7,137 nucleotides of DNA, taken from positions 1-7,137 of the forward strand of contig JAFRUW010000159.1 in the NCBI GenBank assembly GCA_017438675.1, written 5' to 3'. The notes beneath the pieces were generated by a model. That model did not search any database and was not told the origin of the DNA. It saw nothing but the letters and a program-made list of their open reading frames with translations. The translations under genes were made by a program, and so were the position numbers. The stretch is from Oscillospiraceae bacterium (GTDB lineage Bacteria; Bacillota; Clostridia; Oscillospirales; Oscillospiraceae). Positions 1 to 5,861 of the stretch are shown here, piece after piece (the first letter of the stretch is position 1; every line of letters starts with the position of its first letter).

Positions 1-20
1 AGAAGGAGGATTTACAGAAT

Positions 21-632
21 ATGGCTAAAAATATGCAGCCCATCGTAAAGCGCTGCAAAGCGCTGGGCGTTTCTCCTGCAGCTATGGGTTATACCGGCAA
101 GACCAAGTCCGACACCATCCGCAACCCCAAGGGTCAGATGCGCCGCAAGCAGAGTGAGTACGCTATGCAGCTCAACGAGAAGCAGAAGGTAAAGTTTGTC
201 TACGGTATCCTCGAGAAGCAGTTCCATATGTATTATGAGAAGGCAGCAAAGGCTCCCGGCATCACCGGTGAAAACCTGCTGACCACCATCGAGCGCCGTC
301 TGGACAACGTTGTCTACCGTCTCGGCTTTGCCATGACTCGCCGCGAGGCACGTCAGGCAGTCACACACGGTCACTTCACCGTCAACGGCAAGAGAGTTAA
401 CATCCCCTCTTTCCTGGTAAGCGTCGGTGACGTTATCGAGGTTTGCGAAAAGAGCCGCTCCTCCGTTATGTTCAAGCGTCTCCTGGGCGAGGATGCTCCT
501 ATCGTCATCGCTCCCCAGTGGCTGGATCGTGAGAAGGACGCACTCAAGGGCACAGTTACAAAGATGCCCGTAAGAGAAGACATCGATTTCCCGGTCGAAG
601 AACACCTTATCGTCGAGCTCTATTCCAAGTAA
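21..632 (+). CDS. rpsD: 30S ribosomal protein S4
   Basis: S4 is a primary 16S rRNA-binding protein that nucleates assembly of the 30S body. The 203-residue product has the usual length. The N-terminal S4 region covers about residues 1-92, with the signature GENLLTTIERRLDNVVYRLGF at roughly 83-103. The S4 RNA-binding domain follows at about 93-155 (MTRREARQAV, GHFTVNGKRVNIPS), and the C-terminus ends VELYSK. Only one cysteine (C12) lies near the N-terminus, so this is the zinc-free form and not the four-cysteine form. The ATG follows an AGGAGG at about 4-9. It is the first gene seen of an rpsD-rpoA-rplQ order typical of Firmicutes; rpsM and rpsK are expected just upstream, outside the window. 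In other bacteria S4 can repress its own operon, but no S4 leader target can be judged here. Identification is essentially certain. Confidence 0.98.
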   Translation: MAKNMQPIVKRCKALGVSPAAMGYTGKTKSDTIRNPKGQMRRKQSEYAMQLNEKQKVKFVYGILEKQFHMYYEKAAKAPGITGENLLTTIERRLDNVVYRLGFAMTRREARQAVTHGHFTVNGKRVNIPSFLVSVGDVIEVCEKSRSSVMFKRLLGEDAPIVIAPQWLDREKDALKGTVTKMPVREDIDFPVEEHLIVELYSK

Positions 633-702
633 TACACAGACCCTCATATTGGTAAGCTGAAAATTAACAGATGCAGGAACGCGTCACGAAAAGGAGGGTA
701 AT

Positions 703-1653
703 ATGATAGAAATAGAAAAGCCTCGGATCGAATGTTTCGAGAACGAAGGCGACGATTCCTATGGTAAGTATGTAGTAGAGCCCTTAGAGCGCGGCTATGG
801 TACAACACTCGGCAATTCCCTGCGCAGGATCCTTCTCTCCTCACTGCCGGGCACTGCTGTAACGACGGTGAATATCGCCGGCATTCAGCATGAGTTTTCA
901 ACTATCCCCGGTGTCAAGGAAGACGTTACAGAGATTATTCTCAACATCAAGCGCATAATTGCCAGATTACATTCAACCGGCACAAAGACCGTTTATATCG
1001 AAGCCATGGGCGAATGTGAAGTCACCGCAGGTGACATCAAGGCTGACAGCGACGTGGAGATCCTGAATCCCGACCTCCACATCGCAACCCTCGGCCCCGA
1101 CGCATATCTCAGCATGGAGCTGACAATCAGCCACGGCAGAGGCTATGTCTCCGCCGACAGGAATAAGCTCCAGCAGCCTGTGATCGGCGTCATCCCAATC
1201 GACTCCATCTACACTCCGGTGCTCAAGGTCAATTACACCGTTGAAAACACCCGTGTAGGAAACATGACGGACTTTGATAAGCTGACTATTGAGATCTGGA
1301 CGGACAAGACGATCTCCGCAAGAGACGCTATATCTCTCGGCGCAAAGATCCTGTGCGACCACTTCGTATTGTTCACCAACCTGTCCGAGGATATCGGAAG
1401 CAAGTCCACTGTTGTGGAGAAGTCCGAGACCCAGAGGGATAAGGTGCTTGAGATGACCATCGAAGAGCTGGATCTCTCAGTAAGAAGCTTTAATTGCCTT
1501 AAGCGTGCCAACATCAACACGGTGGAGGACCTCATCTCCAAGACCGAAGAAGAGATGATCAAGGTACGAAATCTGGGACACAAGTCTCTCGAAGAAGTGC
1601 AGCAGAAACTTGCGATGATGGGACTTTCCCTGGCAAGTGACGATAACAATTAA
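703..1653 (+). CDS. rpoA: DNA-directed RNA polymerase subunit alpha
   Basis: RpoA dimerises to scaffold the polymerase core, and its C-terminal domain contacts UP elements and activators. The protein has 316 residues, normal for Firmicutes. The N-terminal dimerisation and assembly domain covers about 1-230, with EPLERGYGTTLGNSLRRILL at 26-45 and the GRGY motif at 145-148. A linker at about 231-248 leads to the alpha-CTD at about 249-312, with the DNA-contacting helix VRSFNCLKRANI (260-271) and the NLGHKSLEEV helix-hairpin-helix (290-299). R261 and N264 correspond to the E. coli UP-element residues R265 and N268. A strong AAGGAGGG at 691-698 precedes the ATG. The 70-nt gap after rpsD shows no terminator, so the gene is probably co-transcribed with it. 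Its stop codon abuts the ribosome binding site of rplQ. Confidence 0.99.
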   Translation: MIEIEKPRIECFENEGDDSYGKYVVEPLERGYGTTLGNSLRRILLSSLPGTAVTTVNIAGIQHEFSTIPGVKEDVTEIILNIKRIIARLHSTGTKTVYIEAMGECEVTAGDIKADSDVEILNPDLHIATLGPDAYLSMELTISHGRGYVSADRNKLQQPVIGVIPIDSIYTPVLKVNYTVENTRVGNMTDFDKLTIEIWTDKTISARDAISLGAKILCDHFVLFTNLSEDIGSKSTVVEKSETQRDKVLEMTIEELDLSVRSFNCLKRANINTVEDLISKTEEEMIKVRNLGHKSLEEVQQKLAMMGLSLASDDNN

Positions 1654-1666
1654 GGAGGAAACAGAC

Positions 1667-2008
1667 ATGCCCGGTACCCGTAAGCTTGGCAAGCCCACCG
1701 ACCAGAGAATGGCTATGCTCAGACAGCAGGTCACAGCTCTTCTGGAGAATGGGCGCATGGAGACCACCCTCATGAGGGCTAAGGAAGTAGCTCCTATTGC
1801 CGAAAAGATGATTACATTGGGTAAGAACGATACATTGGCATCCCGCCGTCAGGCATACTCCTTCATCACAAAGAAGGACGTAGTCGTTAAGGTGTTCGAT
1901 GAGCTCGCTCCTCGTTACAAGGAGCGCAACGGCGGTTACACAAGGATCACAAAGCTTGGTCCCCGCCGCGGTGACGCCGCCGAGATGGCAGTAGTCGAGC
2001 TGGTGTAA
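1667..2008 (+). CDS. rplQ: 50S ribosomal protein L17
   Basis: L17 is a structural protein of the large ribosomal subunit. The 113-residue product starts with MPGTRKLGKPTDQRMAMLRQ, the family signature, followed by LLENGRMETTLMRAKEVAPIAEKMITLGK, and ends with the usual YTRITKLGPRRGDAAEMAVVEL. An in-frame ATG at 1637 would add ten residues from inside rpoA. It is rejected because the AAGGAGG at 1652-1658 is placed correctly for the ATG at 1667 and the family begins at MPGTRKL. The ribosome binding site overlaps the rpoA stop codon, so translation is probably coupled. It is the last gene of the operon, with a strong terminator immediately after it. Confidence 0.98.
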   Translation: MPGTRKLGKPTDQRMAMLRQQVTALLENGRMETTLMRAKEVAPIAEKMITLGKNDTLASRRQAYSFITKKDVVVKVFDELAPRYKERNGGYTRITKLGPRRGDAAEMAVVELV

Positions 2009-2024
2009 TATCCAATAAATAATG

Positions 2025-2080
2025 AGCGCTCCAACCGTTATTCAGCAAAAGCTGAGTGACGATTGGAGCGCTTTTCTTTG
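2025..2080 (+). terminator. Intrinsic terminator of the rpsD-rpoA-rplQ operon
   Basis: Arms at 2025-2046 and 2051-2072 form a 22-bp stem around an AAAA loop (2047-2050). The stem has two G-U pairs and one C-A mismatch. TTTTCTTT follows. It begins 16 nt after the rplQ stop codon and closes the ribosomal operon. Confidence 0.95.
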
Positions 2081-2092
2081 AATAATCTCCCG

Positions 2093-2120
2093 GCATCATG
2101 GGATAATAAATGACATATAA
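2093..2120 (+). promoter_or_regulatory. Possible forespore sigma-G-like promoter of spoVAC
   Basis: CATATAA at 2114-2120 resembles the sigma-G -10 box (CATnnTA, one mismatch). GCATC at 2093-2097 resembles its -35 box (GHATR), with a 16-nt spacer, slightly shorter than usual. In B. subtilis the spoVA genes are under sigma-G, which is why this was looked for. The match is weak and could be chance. Confidence 0.25.
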
Positions 2121-2141
2121 CCATGAATCGGAGATGGTAAA

Positions 2142-2588
2142 ATGAAAATGTCAGACAGGGACTACGGCGAGTACGTGAAAAAGAAATCCCCCGGTTCGCC
2201 GCTTTTCACAAATATGCTGAAGGCATTTCTGGTGGGGGGAATTATCTGCTGCATAGGGCAGGGGATACTGAACCTTTTCACGGGGACGGGTCTTTCGGAG
2301 GAGGAAGCCGCCACAGCCGCCTCCGTAACCCTTGTGTTCGTGGGGACGATCCTCACCGGTGTCGGCGTTTACGACAGCATCGCGAAATTTGCCGGAGCGG
2401 GAACACTGGTGCCCATCACAGGATTTGCCAACTCTGTAGCAGCGCCGGCGCTGGAATTCAAGTCCGAGGGCTACATTACCGGTACGGCGGCAAAGATGTT
2501 CATCATCGCGGGGCCTGTTATAGTTTACGGCACCGTTGCAAGCGTCATTTACGGACTGATTCTGACGGTTATGAAAGCGCTAACATAA
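2142..2588 (+). CDS. spoVAC: Stage V sporulation protein AC (SpoVAC)
   Basis: SpoVAC belongs to the SpoVA complex in the spore inner membrane, which imports dipicolinic acid during sporulation and releases it at germination; B. subtilis SpoVAC has been described as a mechanosensitive channel. The 148-residue product has a charged N-terminus (about 1-20) and hydrophobic segments at about 25-46, 57-77, 86-103 and 118-142. Family motifs are KAFLVGGIICCIGQG (27-41), GVYDSIAKFAGAGTLVPITG (75-94) and ANSVAAPALEFKSEG (96-110), then KMFIIAGPVIVYG. The length and the ALEFKSEG motif favour SpoVAC over the shorter paralogue SpoVAE. A GGAG at 2130-2133 supports the ATG at 2142 over the one at 2148. The usual partners spoVAD and spoVAE are not adjacent: a ribosomal operon terminator precedes the gene and a hairpin array follows it, so it is probably monocistronic. 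Confidence 0.93.
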   Translation: MKMSDRDYGEYVKKKSPGSPLFTNMLKAFLVGGIICCIGQGILNLFTGTGLSEEEAATAASVTLVFVGTILTGVGVYDSIAKFAGAGTLVPITGFANSVAAPALEFKSEGYITGTAAKMFIIAGPVIVYGTVASVIYGLILTVMKALT

Positions 2589-2729
2589 GCAGCCGAATGT
2601 CACTGCCTAACAGAACAGCAGCCGGATCCGGACGTTTTCAGCAAAAGCAACCAAATCAAGCTGCTTTTCAAAAAAGCAACTAATTTTGATTGCTTTTAGA
2701 AAAAGCAACCGAATAGGGTTGCTTTTTTC
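2585..2729 (+). repeat. Five tandem 29-bp units, the later ones hairpins
   Basis: Units start at 2585, 2614, 2643, 2672 and 2701, exactly 29 bp apart. All five share AGCARCY at unit positions 4-10, and four of the five have TGC at positions 20-22. Units 1, 2 and 5 also share an AGCARCCGRAT core. Units 3 to 5 begin AAAAGCAA and carry the matching TGCTTTT, so each folds as a small hairpin. Unit 1 keeps only a GCAG/CTGC stem, and unit 2 has instead a CCGGATCCGG palindrome (2622-2631). The first unit includes the spoVAC stop codon. No further unit is recognisable upstream of 2585. The three distal units are clear; the relation of the first two is by register and core motif. Confidence 0.75.
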
Positions 2730-2733
2730 TTTT
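2700..2733 (+). terminator. Intrinsic terminator downstream of spoVAC
   Basis: The last 29-bp unit forms a perfect 10-bp stem (2701-2710 with 2717-2726), extendable by one A-T pair, around a GAATAG loop. It is followed by TTCTTTT. The A-run on one arm and T-run on the other would let it work on both strands. The hairpins at 2643-2668 and 2672-2697 may act as weaker back-up terminators. Confidence 0.85.
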
Positions 2734-2747
2734 CTATGTTGTATTAT
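2719..2747 (+). promoter_or_regulatory. Vegetative-type promoter for the satD-DUF3307-LRR operon
   Basis: TTGCTT (2719-2724) and TATTAT (2742-2747) are separated by exactly 17 bp, close to the sigma-A consensus. The predicted start near 2752-2755 leaves a leader of only about 12-15 nt before the ATG at 2767, so the ribosome binding site would sit at the very 5' end. The -35 box lies inside the right arm of the preceding terminator hairpin. Confidence 0.5.
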
Positions 2748-2766
2748 ATAGGCGAGGTGAAACACT

Positions 2767-3603
2767 ATGTATTCAGCACTTATGATAGATCTCAGGCAAT
2801 CCCGGAAATACGGGGTGGACGAAAGGGAAGAGATACAGCACTTTATATATGAGGTGCTGGATGTACTGAACATGATATTCAGAAACTCTCTGGAGCGGAA
2901 GAGTGAATTCAGCGCAGGGGACGAGGTGCAGGGACTGTTTAAAACCCCGGGGGCGGCGTACCTGTATTACAGGCTGTTTTCCGTGATGATCCACCCGGTG
3001 AAGATCAGGGCCGGGATAGGGGTCGGCACATGGGACATCAGGATCGAGAAGGGCGGCACCACGGCTCAGGACGGTCAGGTGTACCACAGGGCGCGGAAGG
3101 CAATTTCAGCGGCGGACGAGACGGAGGGGTACAGCGTACTGTACTGCTCCCAGGGGAAGAGCGACACGGCTATAAACTCCCTCATCGGTGAGGCGGCGGA
3201 GATAGTCAGCCGCATGAATGCCTACCAGAACGACCTGATGCTGTTTTCGGAGATGCTTTCGCCCATAAACATCGGCGAGGCGGAAAATGTTTCCGTGATG
3301 TATTCCCTGTACTATTTGCTTTGGAGAAAAAGGAAAATCAGATTCTTCGCCCGGGAAAAATCAATAAGCGACAAACTGCCCCTTGCTGACAATGCGGAAG
3401 ACATATTAAAACCCGTCCCCGTGGACGCCTGCGCGCCGGAGGAGTCCTTTTTTGTCACCAGCGGCAAGCCCAGAGGACTGCCGGTGCGGATCGCGAATAT
3501 CCTGGGGATCACGAGGCAGAGCGTGGAGAGAACGCTGAAGGCGGCCGATATCTTTACCGCCCGGAATATGGCGATTTCCGCAATAAAGGCCATGACGGAA
3601 TAA
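2767..3603 (+). CDS. SatD-family protein, cyclase-like N-terminus and C-terminal HTH
   Basis: The 278-residue product matches the SatD family, named for a gene of the Streptococcus mutans secretion and acid-tolerance (sat) locus; its biochemical role is unknown. Family features are an N-terminal strand with an aspartate (ALMIDLRQSRK, D8), SAGDEVQGLF at 49-58, RAGIGVG at 81-87 and DGQVYHRARKAI at 102-113. A helical middle region spans about 135-200. A helix-turn-helix, PVRIANILGITRQSVERTL, lies at about 239-257. The N-terminal motifs occur in the order seen in class III nucleotidyl cyclases and GGDEF domains (metal Asp, then GD(E), then RxGIxxG), so a nucleotide-binding fold is plausible but inferred. 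No signal peptide or membrane segment is seen, so it is probably cytoplasmic. AGGTGA at 2755-2760 supports the start. It is followed after 18 nt by the DUF3307 gene. Family call good; function unknown. Confidence 0.8.
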   Translation: MYSALMIDLRQSRKYGVDEREEIQHFIYEVLDVLNMIFRNSLERKSEFSAGDEVQGLFKTPGAAYLYYRLFSVMIHPVKIRAGIGVGTWDIRIEKGGTTAQDGQVYHRARKAISAADETEGYSVLYCSQGKSDTAINSLIGEAAEIVSRMNAYQNDLMLFSEMLSPINIGEAENVSVMYSLYYLLWRKRKIRFFAREKSISDKLPLADNAEDILKPVPVDACAPEESFFVTSGKPRGLPVRIANILGITRQSVERTLKAADIFTARNMAISAIKAMTE

Positions 3604-3621
3604 ATAACGGAGGTTGGGATA

Positions 3622-4347
3622 ATGATACTGATTTTGCTTATCGGGGCGCATTTTCTGGCGGATTTCACTCTGCAGCCCACGAAATTGGCTGAAAACAAGA
3701 CAGAAAGCGCGGGATATCTGCTGCTCCACGCGGGGATATACGCCGCCGTGACGGCGCTTGTCGGATTCCTGTCAGTGGAATGGAGGGCGATGCTCCTGCC
3801 CTGGGGGATAATTGCCGTGAGCCACGGGCTTGTGGACCTTCTCCGGGTGGCGGCGGACAAAAAATGGCCCTCCGGCGGAGCGAGATTCAGGTCTTTTCTG
3901 CTTGACCAGGTCATCCACCTGGCCTTGATCGCGGCGGCGTATTACGGCTTCGGATTGGGGGAGCATACCACAACGCTTATTGACGGCGCCACAGCGTCTG
4001 ACACGGTGAGGGGCATACTTGTCTGCGCCGTAATATGGGTGATCATCTGGGACCCGGCGTCGGTATTCGTGCGGAAGCTGTTCAACTTCACCGACAACGT
4101 AAGCGGCGGGAGCGGCGGCTCCGAGCCCCGGGCCGGGAGGATCATCGGAAAGCTGGAGAGGCTGATAATCGTCATCCTTGTGCTGGCGAACCAGATCGGC
4201 GCCATCGGCTTTGTGCTGACGGCAAAGAGCGTCGCCCGGTTCAAACAGCTTGAGGACAAGGATTTCGCTGAAAAATATCTGGTGGGCACACTGACCAGCG
4301 CGTCGATTGCGATAATAACCGCCCTGATACTGGGGCAGTACATATAG
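3622..4347 (+). CDS. DUF3307 family polytopic membrane protein
   Basis: The 241-residue hydrophobic protein matches the DUF3307 family, whose function is unknown. It opens with LIGAHFLADFTLQP (6-19), the family motif, and has further conserved polar groups inside hydrophobic stretches: LLHAGIY (34-40), AVSHGLVDLLR (65-75) and DQVIHL (95-100). The C-terminal GRIIGKLERLIIVIL (172-186) and AKSVARFKQLEDKDFAEKYLVGTLTS are also typical. About six or seven membrane segments are predicted by eye, at about 1-15, 33-51, 57-73, 93-111, 130-150, 181-203 and 222-240. The conserved His and Asp residues could bind a metal or substrate, but nothing proves it. GGAGG at 3609-3613 serves the ATG. I recall DUF3307 genes commonly lying beside satD-like genes, and the 18-nt gap here suggests co-translation and joint function. 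Confidence 0.82.
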   Translation: MILILLIGAHFLADFTLQPTKLAENKTESAGYLLLHAGIYAAVTALVGFLSVEWRAMLLPWGIIAVSHGLVDLLRVAADKKWPSGGARFRSFLLDQVIHLALIAAAYYGFGLGEHTTTLIDGATASDTVRGILVCAVIWVIIWDPASVFVRKLFNFTDNVSGGSGGSEPRAGRIIGKLERLIIVILVLANQIGAIGFVLTAKSVARFKQLEDKDFAEKYLVGTLTSASIAIITALILGQYI

Positions 4348-4365
4348 AAAGCGGGAGGAAGAAAG

Positions 4366-5592
4366 ATGAAAACAGGACTGAAAAAACTGATTGCAATGGT
4401 GATCTGCACCGTACTGGCGGTGAGCATGCTGACCGGCGGCGCAATGGCGTTTATAGCCGTCCAGGGCACCTGCGGCGACTGCCTGACCTGGACGCTGACC
4501 GACGACGGAGTGATGACGGTTTCGGGGACGGGTGACATGAGGAACGACCCCTGGCCGGTTTATAAAAATGACATCAAGACCGTGGTGATAAACGACGGAG
4601 CCACAAGCATCGGTAAAATCGCCCTGGAGGAGTGCAAACTGCTGACAAGCGTGACCATCGCCGACAGCGTCACCAAAATAGATGACTGGGCCTTGGACAG
4701 CTGCACATCACTGAGGGGAATCACCCTGCCGGAAAGGCTGAAGACCATCGGCAAAGGCGCGTTTTACGGCTGTACGCTGTTTAAGGACATCACAATTCCC
4801 AAAAACGTCACAAGCATCGGCTCGTTTGCCTTCGGTGACTGCCCGGCCCTTACGGAAATAAACGTGGACGCGGGGAATCCCGCCTTCTCAAGCGACAGCG
4901 GCGTGTTGTACAACAGGAACAGGACAAAACTGATCCAGGTTCCCGGAGGGTTCAAAGGCGATTACACCATTCCTGACAGCGTGACGGTCATCGGGGAGGG
5001 AGCGCTCATCGGCTGCAAATCGCTTACGGGCATAGCAATCCCGGAGGGCGTGACGGAGATCGGCGATTGGGCCTTTGAAAGCTGCGAATCGCTGAAGGAA
5101 ATCACCGTACCGGAAAGCGTGACAAGTATCGGCAGCTACGCCTTTAACGGCTGTGCATCCATAAAAAGCATTACAATACCCGAAGGCGTAACGGAAATCG
5201 GCTTCACTGTGTTTGCCGGGTGTACGTCACTGGAGAAGGTGGTTTTTAAAGGGAACGCCCCGAGCTTCACCAACGACTTTTTTGAAAACGTAAACGCCAC
5301 GGTATACTACCCCGCAAACAACAGGACGTGGGACAAGTACGTCAAAGCCAACAACCAGCTTGGCGGCAGCATCACATGGGTCGCGTCCGGCGAAGAACGG
5401 GTTCGGGGCGACGTGGACGGCGACGGCAAGGTGGGCAACTCCGACCTGATACTGGTGGCGCGGTACGTGGTGGCGATATACACCGAGGCAACGAAAGCCG
5501 ACGTGGAGCGATACGGCGACATGAACGGCGACGGCGTTATCACCAATCAGGACATCATCAGCGTCGCCCGCAAGGTCGTGGGCCTGGGGTAA
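4366..5592 (+). CDS. Secreted BspA-like leucine-rich-repeat protein with type I dockerin
   Basis: The 408-residue protein begins with a clear signal peptide: KTGLKK, a hydrophobic core at 8-24, and likely cleavage after AMA at 28. Residues 34-64 form the small module often placed before BspA repeats (GTCGDCLTWTL, VMTVSGTGDM). About eight LRR_5 repeats of 22-23 residues then run from about 70 to 290 with the pattern ITIPxxVTxIGxxAFxGC. The usual NPAFSSDSGVLYNRNRTKLI insertion sits at 171-190, and an ATVYYPAN capping segment at 311-318. The C-terminus (347-408) is a dockerin with two calcium loops, D349-D351-D353...D360 and D385-N387-D389...D396, each followed by a helix. BspA-like LRR proteins commonly mediate adhesion, and the dockerin should attach to a cohesin, so a cell-surface or cellulosome-like role is inferred. 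GGGAGG at 4353-4358 supports the start. The 18-nt gap after the DUF3307 gene suggests the same transcript. Confidence 0.92.
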   Translation: MKTGLKKLIAMVICTVLAVSMLTGGAMAFIAVQGTCGDCLTWTLTDDGVMTVSGTGDMRNDPWPVYKNDIKTVVINDGATSIGKIALEECKLLTSVTIADSVTKIDDWALDSCTSLRGITLPERLKTIGKGAFYGCTLFKDITIPKNVTSIGSFAFGDCPALTEINVDAGNPAFSSDSGVLYNRNRTKLIQVPGGFKGDYTIPDSVTVIGEGALIGCKSLTGIAIPEGVTEIGDWAFESCESLKEITVPESVTSIGSYAFNGCASIKSITIPEGVTEIGFTVFAGCTSLEKVVFKGNAPSFTNDFFENVNATVYYPANNRTWDKYVKANNQLGGSITWVASGEERVRGDVDGDGKVGNSDLILVARYVVAIYTEATKADVERYGDMNGDGVITNQDIISVARKVVGLG

Positions 5593-5633
5593 TTCCGCGC
5601 AATCCCACAGGGGCGATCAGCGGAAAAAAGAGC

Positions 5634-5652
5634 CTCCCTTTACACAAGGGAG
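5634..5652. repeat. CTCCCTT/AAGGGAG small hairpin element
   Basis: Perfect 7-bp arms (5634-5640 and 5646-5652) flank a TACAC loop. Upstream is an A-run (GGAAAAAAG, 5622-5630). It resembles a separate short repeat family common in Clostridia intergenic regions. No T-run follows, so it is not a good terminator on the + strand; on the - strand the A-run would read as a T-run after the hairpin. Confidence 0.5.
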
Positions 5653-5675
5653 CCGGCGGCAACCTCATACCATGT

Positions 5676-5705
5676 AGGGGCAGCCCTTGCGGCTGTCCCT
5701 TTTTG
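5676..5705 (+). terminator. Intrinsic terminator after the LRR-dockerin gene
   Basis: Arms 5676-5685 (AGGGGCAGCC) and 5691-5700 form a 10-bp stem with one G-U pair around a CTTGC loop, followed by TTTTT (5700-5704). It is one copy of the 27-bp repeat, so a dispersed element seems to serve as the operon terminator about 85 nt after the stop codon. Confidence 0.7.
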
Positions 5706-5832
5706 CGCCGGAATACGGGAGTGGGACGACCGCAAGGGTCGCCCCTACAGGCGGGGTTTTTGCGGGCGATCAATGATCGCCCCTGCGGGTGCACCACCAC
5801 ACCACACGGGGAAGGGAATACAAAAATCATTA

Positions 5833-5861
5833 TTGCAAATCGAAATAACATGTGATAACAT
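5833..5861 (+). promoter_or_regulatory. Candidate promoter of the sigma/anti-sigma pair
   Basis: TTGCAA (5833-5838) and TAACAT (5856-5861) are 17 bp apart, and a TG one base before the -10 (5853-5854) makes it an extended -10. It lies in a short AT-rich stretch between the GC-rich repeats and the gene. The predicted start near 5868 gives a leader of about 46 nt. A separate ECF-type autoregulatory promoter was not recognised. Confidence 0.45.

Larger units (their letters stand above)
5607..5786. repeat. Composite cassette of GC-rich inverted repeats
   Basis: A 12-bp perfect inverted repeat (CAGGGGCGATCA at 5608-5619 and its complement at 5774-5785) bounds 178 bp. Inside are a CTCCCTT/AAGGGAG hairpin (5634-5652), two opposite copies of a 27-bp hairpin (5673-5699 and 5723-5749), and a 9+1+9 palindrome (5764-5782) that shares the AGGGGC edge. 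I recall similar GTAGGGGCGACC... elements scattered between genes of gut Clostridia. No transposase or target duplication is evident. The cassette fills most of the 321-nt gap between the LRR gene and the sigma gene. Confidence 0.8.

Noticed and set aside
12..647. Long open frame on the - strand opposite rpsD
   Set aside because: It is the complement of a certain S4 gene, has no family features, and arises from codon bias of the real gene.
633..702. Possible promoter or RNA element in the rpsD-rpoA gap
   Set aside because: Only 70 nt with a ribosome binding site; no convincing -35/-10 pair or hairpin was found.
1637..1666. Upstream in-frame ATG extending L17 by ten residues
   Set aside because: It lies inside the rpoA coding end, while a strong ribosome binding site and the conserved MPGTRKL start favour 1667.
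2142..2588. Assignment of the sporulation gene as SpoVAE
   Set aside because: The length of 148 residues, the charged N-terminal extension and the PALEFKSEG motif fit SpoVAC better than the shorter SpoVAE.
2585..2729. Regular 29-bp repeats that could be read as a CRISPR array
   Set aside because: The repeats are directly adjacent with no unique spacers, the units diverge strongly, and no cas gene is present. They behave as tandem terminator-like hairpins.
5558..5851. Open frames on both strands across the intergenic repeats
   Set aside because: The GC-rich palindromes lack stop codons by chance; the products are low in complexity, have no ribosome binding site, and overlap the dockerin end.
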